A DNA stretch of 64,000 bases. It comes from Nitrospiraceae bacterium. GTDB taxonomy: Bacteria; Nitrospirota; Nitrospiria; Nitrospirales; UBA8639. This document shows, one piece after another, positions 35,853-44,810 of this stretch; position 1 is the first letter of the stretch; every line of letters begins with the position of its first letter. The notes beneath the pieces were generated by a model. That model was not told the origin of the DNA. It saw only the letters and a program-made list of their open reading frames with translations, and did no database searches. The DNA is taken from NCBI GenBank assembly GCA_020632595.1, contig JACKFF010000016.1:1-64000 (forward strand), read 5' to 3'. A program made the translations under genes and the position numbers.

Positions 35853-36980
35853 ATGGAATCGACATTACCGTTCACCCGTCCTTCCCTTGATGAGGAAACC
35901 GTCCAGGCGGTCAGTGAGGTGCTTCACTCAGGCTGGATCACCAGTGGTCCGAAGGTGCTGGCTTTTGAGGAGGCGCTTAGTACGTACCTCGGTGGAAACC
36001 GGATGGTACGGGCATTGAATTCCGGCACCAGCGCGCTGGAACTGGCGCTTTCCCTCTGTCATATTGGTCCCGGTGATGAGGTGATCGTGCCCGCGATAAG
36101 TTTTGCCTGTAGCGCGAATGTCATTCTGCGTGCCGGCGCACGGCCGGTGTTTGTAGATGTCGATTTGACCAGTCGAAATCTCAAGCTCGATCAGGTTGCG
36201 ACGGTGATCACAAAATGCACTAAAGCCATCATGCCAGTGCATTTTGCGGGGTTGCCGGTTGATATGGATGCTCTCTATCGTTTGGCCGGTCAGCATCACC
36301 TGCGTGTCATCGAGGATGCGGCTCATGCTATTGGGAGCGGGTGGGGAGGTCGCAAGATTGGCGGGTTTGGTGACCTTGTGTGTTTTAGTTTCCATCCCAA
36401 CAAAAACATCACCACGATAGAGGGTGGTGCACTCTCTGTCGGTGATCCTGAACTTGTCCCGGAGCTTGAAAGACTTCGATTCCACGGTATCGCACGCGAT
36501 GCTCAAGGCTCCATTGATGTGGTCGTCGCCGGTGGAAAATACAATTTATCAGACGTATCTGCTTGCATCGGCTTACACCAACTCCGGCATCTGGATGAAT
36601 TTGTGGCCAGGCGGGCGGAGCTGGTCGGCCGTTATTTCACCTTGCTCGGCGATCGCTCCGGGCTCGTACTCCCGGCACGAGGGGATCAAGGTCATAGCTG
36701 GAACATGTTCACCGTATTGATCCCGTTTGCAGAACTTGGCATAGAGCGGAGTGCTTTTCAGCAAGCGATGGCAGCTCGTGGTATCAGCATAGGTATTCAC
36801 TACCCCGCCATTCCAGGATTCAGTCTGTATCAAAGTTTTGGGTACCGGGTCACCGAATTCCCTAATGCCCAGCGCATCGGGCGCGAGACCGTGACCCTTC
36901 CACTGTTCCCTGCCATGACTCAGGCAGATGTGGAAAGAGTGTGTTCTGCGCTTATTGAAGTGTTGGATTCAAGATCATAA
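35853..36980 (+). CDS. arnB: PLP-dependent aminotransferase, ArnB-like (DegT/DnrJ/EryC1)
   Basis: ArnB transaminates UDP-4-keto-arabinose to UDP-L-Ara4N. The ATG at 35853 has AAGGAA 5 nt upstream. The 375-residue protein has the DegT family pattern with NSGTSALELAL, the EDAAHAIGS segment and the PLP lysine Lys184 in HPNKNITT. Location next to arnC, arnA and arnD gives the substrate. It is separated from arnC by 524 nt, so it may be transcribed separately. Confidence 0.88.
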   Translation: MESTLPFTRPSLDEETVQAVSEVLHSGWITSGPKVLAFEEALSTYLGGNRMVRALNSGTSALELALSLCHIGPGDEVIVPAISFACSANVILRAGARPVFVDVDLTSRNLKLDQVATVITKCTKAIMPVHFAGLPVDMDALYRLAGQHHLRVIEDAAHAIGSGWGGRKIGGFGDLVCFSFHPNKNITTIEGGALSVGDPELVPELERLRFHGIARDAQGSIDVVVAGGKYNLSDVSACIGLHQLRHLDEFVARRAELVGRYFTLLGDRSGLVLPARGDQGHSWNMFTVLIPFAELGIERSAFQQAMAARGISIGIHYPAIPGFSLYQSFGYRVTEFPNAQRIGRETVTLPLFPAMTQADVERVCSALIEVLDSRS

Positions 36981-37504
36981 AGAAGGCTGTCAAATCGCTC
37001 GTATAAGCATGCATCACGCTTCCCCTATGGAGCATTCTCACCTCATTTCCCTATATTTTCTGTCATGGGGAACGCCGGTCTTATGAGGTGAGAGAGCAGT
37101 TTTGGGTGAGCAGCGCGTTGCGTTCCTCACAAAATCCGATGCTGCAACTATCCACTGTACTGTGAGTAAATCAACCCTGCCGAATTTTTGGAAACATCCT
37201 GGAGAAAATGTGGGAGGCATGGTTTATGCTGTGGATGATGGAATTACGTCAACAGGAAAAAGAATGAGCCCGGCAGTGTATTGTAAAGAGCATTAGCAAG
37301 AGAAGTGTGCGACTTCGCTATGAGCGGCCTGTTCAATTTTTATCATTAATGAGCCTCGTTGCCTTGTCGGCTGTCACAGGTGAATTGGTAGGAATTCGAT
37401 GACAGGGGTCCCTAGATTACCACTTCGCAAGGTTTGGGCATTTTGTATAAGTGAGGATATCCCGCCGTTTATGTTGCAATCTATTTTTTCCTGCTGCCGC
37501 CGAC
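36981..37504. other. Spacer between arnB and arnC
   Basis: About 520 nt within the Ara4N locus. A 64-codon plus-strand frame (37102-37296) is not convincing. An inverted repeat is annotated separately. It probably holds a promoter for arnC-arnD. Confidence 0.4.
37036..37093. repeat. 11-bp perfect inverted repeat, 36-nt spacer
   Basis: TCTCACCTCAT (37036-37046) recurs inverted as ATGAGGTGAGA (37083-37093). It may be a weak terminator after arnB or an operator-like site before arnC. There is no T-tract, so an attenuator is less likely. Confidence 0.4.
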
Positions 37505-38464
37505 ATGGTTGAACCTGAACTCACCGTGATCATTCCGGTGTATAACGAAGAGGCCATTTTGCCGGCCTTGTTTTCCAGTCTGTATACCGCATTGGATACG
37601 TTGGGACGAAGTTATGAATGTCTATTCATCGACGATGGCAGCACGGATCGCTCTGCGGCCTTGTTGCGTGAGCAATTCAGCAAACGTCCGGCCCATACGC
37701 GTATCATTTTGTTCAACGGCAACTTCGGTCAACATGCGGCGATTCTAGCGGGGTTTGATTATATGCATGGTCTGCGGGCGGTCACGATCGACGCCGATCT
37801 GCAAAATCCGCCGGAAGAGATTGCCAAGCTTGTTCGTAAGATGGATGAAGGCTACGATTATGTCGGATCCATTCGCATCAAGCGCCAGGATAGTTGGTGG
37901 CGTCGAATCGCATCACGTTGCATCAATAAGCTGCGCGAAGGAACGACCAAGATTCGGATGACAGATCAAGGCTGCATGCTACGAGCCTATGATCGTTCCA
38001 TCGTTCAAGCCATTAAACGGTCTCAGGAGATCAACACGTTTATTCCTGCCCTTGCCTACCTGTATGCCAGGAACCCCACGGAAATCGAAGTCGCCCATCG
38101 CGAACGTCAAGCGGGCGAGTCGAAGTATTCGTTGTATAAGCTCATGCGTATCAACTTCGACCTGTTAACAGGATTTTCGCTGGCTCCGTTGCAAGTATTT
38201 TCAACCGTCGGGATGGTGATCGCCATGTTGTCCGGTTTGCTTGTGGCGATCCTCCTGCTGCGGCGGCTGTTCGTTGGACCGGAAGTTGAAGGGGTATTTA
38301 CCCTCTTTGGGATTCTGTTCTTTCTTATCGGGGTCGTGCTGTTCGGGATCGGGATGCTAGGTGAATACGTCGGGCGTATCTACCAACAGGTGCAGAACCG
38401 TCCTCGCTATATTGTGCATGCCACACTGGAGAATCCTGCTCCAGGTGAAGCGATGAGAAAATGA
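37505..38464 (+). CDS. arnC: Undecaprenyl-phosphate Ara4FN transferase (ArnC-like)
   Basis: ArnC moves 4-formamido-arabinose from UDP to undecaprenyl phosphate on the cytoplasmic face. The 319 residues (ATG 37505) comprise a GT2 domain with IIPVYNEE, DDGSTDRS and DADLQNPPEE, then two C-terminal membrane helices and the GMLGEYVGRIYQQ signature of the ArnC/DPM1 group. The upstream GTG at 37451 would add 18 residues. It overlaps the formyltransferase gene by 4 nt. Confidence 0.92.
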   Translation: MVEPELTVIIPVYNEEAILPALFSSLYTALDTLGRSYECLFIDDGSTDRSAALLREQFSKRPAHTRIILFNGNFGQHAAILAGFDYMHGLRAVTIDADLQNPPEEIAKLVRKMDEGYDYVGSIRIKRQDSWWRRIASRCINKLREGTTKIRMTDQGCMLRAYDRSIVQAIKRSQEINTFIPALAYLYARNPTEIEVAHRERQAGESKYSLYKLMRINFDLLTGFSLAPLQVFSTVGMVIAMLSGLLVAILLLRRLFVGPEVEGVFTLFGILFFLIGVVLFGIGMLGEYVGRIYQQVQNRPRYIVHATLENPAPGEAMRK

Positions 38465-39396
38465 CCAGAGCGGTTGTCTTTGCCTATCATAATGTGGGTG
38501 TGCGCTGCTTGTCCGTTCTCCTGGCGGGTCACGTCGAGGTCCCGTTGGTGGTCACCCATGACGATTCCGCCGATGAAAACATCTGGTTTGATAGCGTAGC
38601 GGCACTGGCTGAAGAGCATTCAATTCCGTTCGTGACCCCGGATGATCCTAACCGGCCGGATGTGATCGAACGGATACGCAACCTTGCTCCCGAATTCATC
38701 TTTTCCTTTTATTACCGCCGGATGCTGGGGGCCGAGTTGCTGGCATGTGCGTCACGTGGTGCCTTGAATATGCACGGGTCGTTGCTGCCAAAATATCGTG
38801 GACGCGCGCCGGTGAACTGGGCGGTGCTCAAAGGCGAAACGCAAACGGGCGCGAGTCTCCATTATATGGAAATCAAGCCGGATGCCGGCGCGCTGGTTGA
38901 TCAGCAAGCCGTTCCCATTCTGCCGGACGACATTGCGTTGGACGTCTTCAACAAGGTGACCTGGGCCGCTGAGCTTGTTCTGTACCGCAGCTTACCGTTG
39001 TTGATCACGGGGCAAGCGCCGGGTCAGCCGCTGAACCTTAAGGAGGGATCCTATTTTGGTGGACGTCGGCCGGAGGATGGGGTTATCGATTGGCGGGAAA
39101 ATGCAGAGACGATTCATAACTTGATCAGATCGGTTGCCCCTCCCTACCCAGGAGCCTTCAGTCGACTGGATTCTTTACCCATGCGGATCCTGAGAAGTCA
39201 TCTTGATCGGGAACCGGCCCGGCATCCTGACCGTGCGCCCTGCTTCTACTGGGAGAGAGGGCGTTGCTACGCTGATTGCAGCGATGGACGTCGTCTTCAT
39301 ATCGGCAAGTTTGAGGTGGAGGGTCAAAGTATGACCCCTGAGGCGTTCCATACCCGTTACGGGGAACAGATAAAGGATTTAGGTCAACCAAGATGA
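38461..39396 (+). CDS. arnA: UDP-Ara4N formyltransferase, separate ArnA N-terminal half
   Basis: This enzyme transfers formyl from 10-formyl-THF to UDP-L-Ara4N. The 311-residue protein matches the N-terminal half of E. coli ArnA, with catalytic-type Asn103, His105 (NMHGSLLPKYRG) and Asp141 almost at the E. coli positions. In enterobacteria it is fused to the dehydrogenase; here it is a stand-alone gene overlapping both neighbours by 4 nt. The call is secure; the gene name is shared with the next gene. Confidence 0.9.
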   Translation: MTRAVVFAYHNVGVRCLSVLLAGHVEVPLVVTHDDSADENIWFDSVAALAEEHSIPFVTPDDPNRPDVIERIRNLAPEFIFSFYYRRMLGAELLACASRGALNMHGSLLPKYRGRAPVNWAVLKGETQTGASLHYMEIKPDAGALVDQQAVPILPDDIALDVFNKVTWAAELVLYRSLPLLITGQAPGQPLNLKEGSYFGGRRPEDGVIDWRENAETIHNLIRSVAPPYPGAFSRLDSLPMRILRSHLDREPARHPDRAPCFYWERGRCYADCSDGRRLHIGKFEVEGQSMTPEAFHTRYGEQIKDLGQPR

Positions 39397-40436
39397 AAAA
39401 AGTTTTAATTCTCGGCGTCAATGGCTTTATCGGGCATCATCTGAGTAAGCGTATCCTGGAGACCACCGATTGGGAACTCTATGGAATGGATATGCAAGCC
39501 GATCGCCTGGCTGATTTGCTGCCAAATTCAAAATTTCATTTTTTTGAGGGGGATATCACGATCAACAAGGAATGGGTGGAATACCATATACGCAAATGCG
39601 ACGTGGTGCTTCCGTTGGTCGCCATTGCGACTCCGGCCACGTATGTGAAGGAACCGCTCAGGGTCTTTTCGCTGGATTTCGAAGCCAACCTCGCGATTAT
39701 TCGCCAGTGTGTCCAACACAAAAAGCGGATTATTTTCCCCTCAACCTCTGAAGTCTATGGAATGTGTGAGGATAAGGAATTTGATCCCGAGACTTCAAAT
39801 CTGGTGCTCGGTCCGATCCACAAACAACGCTGGATCTACTCGTGCTCGAAACAAATGCTGGACCGGGTCATCTGGGCCTACGGAGTAGAATGTGCGCTGG
39901 ATTTCACGCTGATCCGTCCCTTCAACTGGATTGGTCCAGGACTTGATAGTTTATATACAGCCAAGGAGGGCAGTTCCCGGGTGATGACGCAATTCTTGGG
40001 ACACATTGTGCGGGGGGAGAATATTTCGCTCGTGGATGGGGGCAGGCAAAGGAGGACCTTCACCTATGTGGACGATGGCGTCGATGCGCTGATGGCAATT
40101 ATCGAAAATCCGAATCAGATCGCTAGCGGTCAAATCTATAATATCGGAAATCCGGCCAATCAATACTCCGTACGTGAGCTCGGAGAGATGATGGTGGCCC
40201 TAGCCTTGGAGTATCCTGAGTATGCGGAAACGGCTTCAAAGGTACAGTTCATGGATGTCAGTTCAAGTACCTACTACGGCGAGGGCTACCAGGACGTTCA
40301 ACACCGCGTGCCTGCCATTGTTAATACATGCCGTGACCTGAATTGGTCCCCCAGGACGACGATGGATCAGATGTTGCGGCTCATCTTTAATTCCTATCGC
40401 AGCGAAATTGCACAGGCCAGGGCGTTGTTGGAATAA
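39393..40436 (+). CDS. arnA: UDP-glucuronate decarboxylase, separate ArnA C-terminal half
   Basis: This SDR-family enzyme oxidises and decarboxylates UDP-glucuronate to UDP-4-keto-arabinose. The 347 residues begin with GVNGFIGHHL for NAD binding. They show Ser119-Glu120 in PSTSEVYG and Tyr149/Lys153 in YSCSKQ, equivalent to the E. coli ArnA catalytic residues, and a GRQRRTFTYVDD segment. It needs UDP-glucuronate from a Ugd enzyme that is not in this window. Confidence 0.92.
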   Translation: MKKVLILGVNGFIGHHLSKRILETTDWELYGMDMQADRLADLLPNSKFHFFEGDITINKEWVEYHIRKCDVVLPLVAIATPATYVKEPLRVFSLDFEANLAIIRQCVQHKKRIIFPSTSEVYGMCEDKEFDPETSNLVLGPIHKQRWIYSCSKQMLDRVIWAYGVECALDFTLIRPFNWIGPGLDSLYTAKEGSSRVMTQFLGHIVRGENISLVDGGRQRRTFTYVDDGVDALMAIIENPNQIASGQIYNIGNPANQYSVRELGEMMVALALEYPEYAETASKVQFMDVSSSTYYGEGYQDVQHRVPAIVNTCRDLNWSPRTTMDQMLRLIFNSYRSEIAQARALLE

Positions 40437-40442
40437 CGCCCC

Positions 40443-41411
40443 ATGCGCCTCGCCCTCAAAGTCGATGTTGACACCCTTCGAGGCACGGTAGAAGGTGTGC
40501 CTGACCTGCTGCGTATGTTGGGCCGTCATGGCGTCAATGCGACTTTTCTGTTCAGCCTTGGGCCTGATCATACAGGCCGTGCCCTGCGCCGGATCTTTCG
40601 GCCCGGATTTCTCAAAAAAGTGATGCGCACCTCAGTCGGGGCCAATTACGGGCTTAAGACGTTGTGTTATGGCACGCTGCTTCCTGGGCCGGACATTGGG
40701 CGAAAGACGGCCCCTATCATGCGTGAGGTGCGCGACGCAGGCTTTGACGTCGGGATTCATTGCTATGATCACATTCGCTGGCAGGACTACGTTGCAACCA
40801 GGGGAGAAAGGTGGACCCGGCATGAGATGACCATGGCGGCCGAACGGTTCATAGAGATTTTTGGCGTCTCTGCGCGCACGCACGGTGCGGCCGGCTGGCA
40901 GATGAACGAACATGCTTTTCGCATGGAGGAAGAGTTGAAATTTGCCTATTGCAGCGATACCAGAGGTACGCACCCGTTTCTTCCTCTTGTAGCCGGTAAA
41001 CCCCTCGCGTGCCCACAGTTACCGACGACATTGCCCACACTCGATGAGCTGATCGGAGTCGATGGAATTACCGAAGAGAATGTGGTGGGTGAAATCCTGA
41101 GACGGAGTGAACAATCAGGTCCTTGCGGACATGTATACACGCTGCATGCAGAGCTGGAGGGCATGCGATTTATGCCGGTGTTCGAAGCGCTGCTTTCTGG
41201 GTGGAAAGAACGTGGGTATAAGATCAATTCCATGGAAGAGCTTTCTCGTTCCCTCGATGTCTCCTCGTTACCTGTGCATCGCGTCATCTCTCACGAGATA
41301 GAAGGACGCACCGGGATGTTAGCGCTTCAAGGAGAGGAAGCCAGCTTCCCACGGTTGAGGGCTGTGGGACCACAGAACCCACAGAACCCACAGAACCCAC
41401 AGGGCATTTAA
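40443..41411 (+). CDS. arnD: Ara4FN deformylase ArnD with a PQN-repeat tail
   Basis: ArnD removes the formyl group from undecaprenyl-phosphate-Ara4FN, making transfer irreversible. The 322-residue polysaccharide-deacetylase-family protein has KVDVDT at its start, GIHCYDH for metal binding and HGAAGW later, as in ArnD. The C-terminus carries three PQN units encoded by a 9-bp tandem repeat directly before the stop. It begins 6 nt after the dehydrogenase gene. Function is clear from family and context. Confidence 0.9.
   Translation: MRLALKVDVDTLRGTVEGVPDLLRMLGRHGVNATFLFSLGPDHTGRALRRIFRPGFLKKVMRTSVGANYGLKTLCYGTLLPGPDIGRKTAPIMREVRDAGFDVGIHCYDHIRWQDYVATRGERWTRHEMTMAAERFIEIFGVSARTHGAAGWQMNEHAFRMEEELKFAYCSDTRGTHPFLPLVAGKPLACPQLPTTLPTLDELIGVDGITEENVVGEILRRSEQSGPCGHVYTLHAELEGMRFMPVFEALLSGWKERGYKINSMEELSRSLDVSSLPVHRVISHEIEGRTGMLALQGEEASFPRLRAVGPQNPQNPQNPQGI
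41370..41405 (+). repeat. 9-bp tandem repeat at the end of arnD
   Basis: CCACAGAAC is repeated three times (from 41370, 41379 and 41388) with a partial fourth unit, in frame, adding PQN units to ArnD. Copy number can change by slippage without frameshift. Confidence 0.9.
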
Positions 41412-41468
41412 AAAGTCCTTCCCCCTGTACCCTTAAATACCTTACTGCGGCTTGGCAGCTCTAATGAG

Positions 41469-43208
41469 TTAGTGCGGTTCCGGCAAAAAATCGTAGAGCA
41501 CGTAGCGACCCTCCGCCATCTCCCAAACCTTAATCTCTCTAAGCGTGGCAGCAAGATCATCGGAAAGGGGCGAGGGGGGGTACTTGCCGAGTAGTAAGAG
41601 TCCCATCGGATTCTCCTGCACATAACGACTCACGTCTTCCGGTGATTGCAGGTTTTGCGCAATAAGACCGGTGTAAAATGGCAGAGCTCCCCGCATCTCT
41701 TCATGTAGCTTGTAGCCCGCCAGTCGTGGGGGTAGGGCATCCATGGCTGTGAGATCGACGGTAATAGGACGCAAGAACCGTCCACTTCCCAGAGCCGGCC
41801 AAGCAAGCAGATTGATCATGAGCATGATCGTAAACATCAATCCGGCAAAGGCCGGGATGGCCCGAGCCTTTGTGCGCCATGAATTGGCGAAAGAGAATAC
41901 GACAGTCGACCAGTGTTGCAAAGTTTCAGGGAGACTGGCCAAGGCAAACTTGCGGTTAGTACGGGGACTAAGGAAGCCAAGAGGGGCCAGGAGAAGAGCA
42001 AACACGCGAATGATGAGTGCTGTCAGAGCAGGAAGGATGGCTGACACTGTCCCGAGGAGGTTGGTCGTCACCCGTGAGATCCGTGAAGGTGTATCATGCA
42101 TAGCCATCGAGGCAGCCCAGGCCCCAATAAAGACGGCAAGAGGTGCAAGCAGCGGCATCAGGTATACCTCCCGTTTGGTACCGGGAAGGCTCAGCAACAA
42201 GAGTCCTAGAGGGAAAACGATGGAAATGAAGCGCAGACCTGAATAGTTCAGATCCTGCTGGGGCATTTTGTCCCGAAATGCCCAGTAATAGGCTGCAGGA
42301 AGCGTAAGGAGCCATGGTCCTATTTGATTGAACAGCTTGGGAAAGTAGTACCAGAAAGGTTTCACGTGGCCGCCTGTATACTGTTCAGGATCGGGGAAAA
42401 TGCGATACAAGATGTTGTGCACAACAAATTCTTTAAACAGGACTTCCCCTTCGTAGAGGTAAAGCAGGATGGGCCAAATGAGACATCCTGTGATCAGAAT
42501 GAGAATGCCGGGAAGGTGTGCCCAGGAACGTAAAAAGTCCCAGCGACCCCAAAATATGATTGCCAGAGCCAATGGGCTTCCGAGCAGGATGACGCCCACA
42601 GGTCCTTTGGTCAGGAATGCCAGGGCCCCTGCAAGATAAATGATGAAAACCAGGGCCGAGAAGGGTAAATGGGTAGGATGGCCATTCCGTGATTTTTCCC
42701 CGAACATGGCAAGCACAAACGCCCAATATCCAAGCAGGACAAACAACGAGAGCAGCGGGTCCACCATGGAACGATGCGCATGCCGAAAGAATCCCCACAT
42801 GGTGCTCAAGACCAGGACTGTCATCACGCCGCTACCCGGGCCCGCAAGTCGCCGGCCAAGGTCGAAGGCAAGTAAGAGGGTTAAAAACCCCGCGATGGCA
42901 CTGGGAAATCGTGCGACGCCGTCGGATACGCCAAAACCACGGAATGCGACCGAAATCAACCAGTAATATAAAGGGGGGTGCTCCATAAAAGCCTCCCCGC
43001 CTAAGGTGGGAACAAGGACGTTGCCACTCATGAGTATTTCCCGCCCGATCTCGCCGACTCGAATCTCGTCGGAGGCAATCAGCTCATGATCGAAAATACC
43101 TGTAAAGGAGATCATCAGGCTCAGCCCAATCGCGACAATGACACTCAGACGCTGTTTTGCGGCGCCATCGAAGAGAGATATGCGGGTTGAGAAGGGAGAT
43201 GTGGTCAC
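41469..43208 (-). CDS. arnT: Lipid A Ara4N transferase ArnT-like (GT83)
   Basis: ArnT transfers L-Ara4N from undecaprenyl phosphate to lipid A phosphates in the periplasm, lowering negative charge. The 579-residue GT-C protein has about 12 membrane helices, the catalytic loop pattern SDEIRVGEIGRE near residue 47, and EHPPLYYWL. It starts at GTG 43208 and converges on arnD with 57 nt between the stops. Relatives act on other acceptors, but the neighbourhood makes lipid A the best guess. Confidence 0.85.
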   Translation of the reverse strand: MTTSPFSTRISLFDGAAKQRLSVIVAIGLSLMISFTGIFDHELIASDEIRVGEIGREILMSGNVLVPTLGGEAFMEHPPLYYWLISVAFRGFGVSDGVARFPSAIAGFLTLLLAFDLGRRLAGPGSGVMTVLVLSTMWGFFRHAHRSMVDPLLSLFVLLGYWAFVLAMFGEKSRNGHPTHLPFSALVFIIYLAGALAFLTKGPVGVILLGSPLALAIIFWGRWDFLRSWAHLPGILILITGCLIWPILLYLYEGEVLFKEFVVHNILYRIFPDPEQYTGGHVKPFWYYFPKLFNQIGPWLLTLPAAYYWAFRDKMPQQDLNYSGLRFISIVFPLGLLLLSLPGTKREVYLMPLLAPLAVFIGAWAASMAMHDTPSRISRVTTNLLGTVSAILPALTALIIRVFALLLAPLGFLSPRTNRKFALASLPETLQHWSTVVFSFANSWRTKARAIPAFAGLMFTIMLMINLLAWPALGSGRFLRPITVDLTAMDALPPRLAGYKLHEEMRGALPFYTGLIAQNLQSPEDVSRYVQENPMGLLLLGKYPPSPLSDDLAATLREIKVWEMAEGRYVLYDFLPEPH

Positions 43209-43521
43209 AGGATTTTCAACGTCATTTGATTCTCTGTCAGCTGGCTATTTTGCCTATTGGCTGGAAGCTTTACGGGGATATACTTCCTGGCCATGATGAT
43301 GCTGTCTCACCAAATAGAAGCTTCGTGCGATAGGTTTCCGGTAACCATAGTGATTTGCTATGAGGAGCGGGCGCGATATGACGAGAAGCTTTCTTCCGCA
43401 TAACCCGGAATTTATAAAGGGAGAAATACAAGACTTCGCGAGTGTGGTCCCTATTGAAAACCGGTTCTCATGTGGTTCTATCAATATCACGCCTCTTTTA
43501 ACAGAGTCATGTGAAGAGAAA
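43209..43521. other. Spacer between arnT and the glycan region
   Basis: About 310 nt. Overlapping short frames on both strands are not supported. It marks the border from the Ara4N locus to the glycosyltransferase region and should contain the arnT promoter. Confidence 0.35.
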
Positions 43522-44787
43522 TTAGGTTGCCGACATAAGCTGGAGGTACTTTTCCGCGATCCTGCCCACCTCGAATTCCGTAGCGCGGGCACGCAGCTGC
43601 TCCTGGCCAAGTGGACGGTCAAGGACTCCGAGAATAGCTTCGGCCAGCGCTTTGTCATCACCGACCGGTACCAATGGTCCAAAGGCTCCCTTTTGGAGAA
43701 TCTCAGTAGGCCCGCTCGGGCAGTCTGTGCTGACAATCGGACATCCACATGCTAACGCTTCGATCAGGACGTTCGGACAACCTTCCCATGCTGACGAGAG
43801 CACAAATACCGAAGCTTTGGCCATAAAGGCGAAGGGATTGTCGACAAATCCGGGCATGGAAATATCTTGGGTGAGGGCCAAGGTTTCAGCCAGCTTTTCA
43901 AGCTCATCACGCATCCTTCCCTCCCCGAGGATCACCAGCCGGGCTGGGCGCACAGAACGCACTCGTCCAAAGGCCTTTATGAGACACGCGAAGTCCTTTT
44001 GTGGCACATGTCTCCCGACACCCAGGATGACCGGCAGAGTATCTGCCGGAAACCACGGATGGTCAACCGGGATGCGGGCTTTTTCCTGTACCTGGGTGAG
44101 GGCCACCGGATTGTAAATCGTCGTAATGCGATCACGTTGGATTCCCGTTAACGAGGACACATCTTCGGCGACGCCATCCGCCACGGTCGCGATTTCATCT
44201 GCCCATGGGTACACGCGTTGTAAGAGAGGAGCAAGGAAACGCCAACGCCACTTTTTGGATGTCTTGATGATGGGAGATAAGCTGGTTTGTTCGTTGATCA
44301 CCACGCGAGTTCTGCCACCTGCAAGGCGCGCGGCTAACAAGGCGATGAGATTCGCAGGGGTTTTCGCCGTGAGCATCGTATCTGGTTTCTCACGCCGTAA
44401 ATATTCAACCAGATCAGGAAGATATCCGATAGTTTTGGGAGGATGAGACGAGAGCAGGATTGGGAGGAGCATTGACCAGAAAGCTCCAACATCAGCTGAC
44501 ACGGCATGGAAGCATCCCCGCCATTTTGTGCCCCCCTTGAGCCCGATGACCTTAACCTTCGGGGAAATCCTGTCCAGGTAGGGCCCCGAGACCTGACATA
44601 AGATCAGGTCCACTCTGTGGTTGCGATCGGCAAAGGCCTCTGAGAGATAGACCATAGCCCTTGCCACGCCGCCCCCGGCAAGAGATGGTAGAAATATCGC
44701 AAGATGCTTACGGTCTGGTGGCTCATCTTCTCTCTTGATCGATGGACTCGGGAGTGGGGCGAAATCCGGGGAATTCGGCGTCATCAT
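43522..44787 (-). CDS. Glycosyltransferase, GT4 type
   Basis: A cytoplasmic GT-B glycosyltransferase of 421 residues from the ATG pair at 44787/44784; the longer frame invades the upstream gene. Family features are the N-terminal PSLAGGGVARAMVYL loop and the C-terminal donor-site motif EGCPNVLIEALACGCPIV. The middle has GVGRHVPQKDF. It follows the GT2 gene by 23 nt in one unit. It probably extends a lipopolysaccharide or capsule oligosaccharide; donor and acceptor are unknown. Confidence 0.88.
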   Translation of the reverse strand: MMTPNSPDFAPLPSPSIKREDEPPDRKHLAIFLPSLAGGGVARAMVYLSEAFADRNHRVDLILCQVSGPYLDRISPKVKVIGLKGGTKWRGCFHAVSADVGAFWSMLLPILLSSHPPKTIGYLPDLVEYLRREKPDTMLTAKTPANLIALLAARLAGGRTRVVINEQTSLSPIIKTSKKWRWRFLAPLLQRVYPWADEIATVADGVAEDVSSLTGIQRDRITTIYNPVALTQVQEKARIPVDHPWFPADTLPVILGVGRHVPQKDFACLIKAFGRVRSVRPARLVILGEGRMRDELEKLAETLALTQDISMPGFVDNPFAFMAKASVFVLSSAWEGCPNVLIEALACGCPIVSTDCPSGPTEILQKGAFGPLVPVGDDKALAEAILGVLDRPLGQEQLRARATEFEVGRIAEKYLQLMSAT

Positions 44788-44810
44788 ATGATTAAAAGTT
44801 GATTTGAGAC

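Noticed and set aside
37102..37296. 64-codon plus-strand frame between arnB and arnC
   Set aside because: No ribosome binding site or family; begins inside an inverted-repeat region.
43360..43755. 131-codon plus-strand frame overlapping the GT4 gene
   Set aside because: Antisense shadow of the glycosyltransferase coding region.
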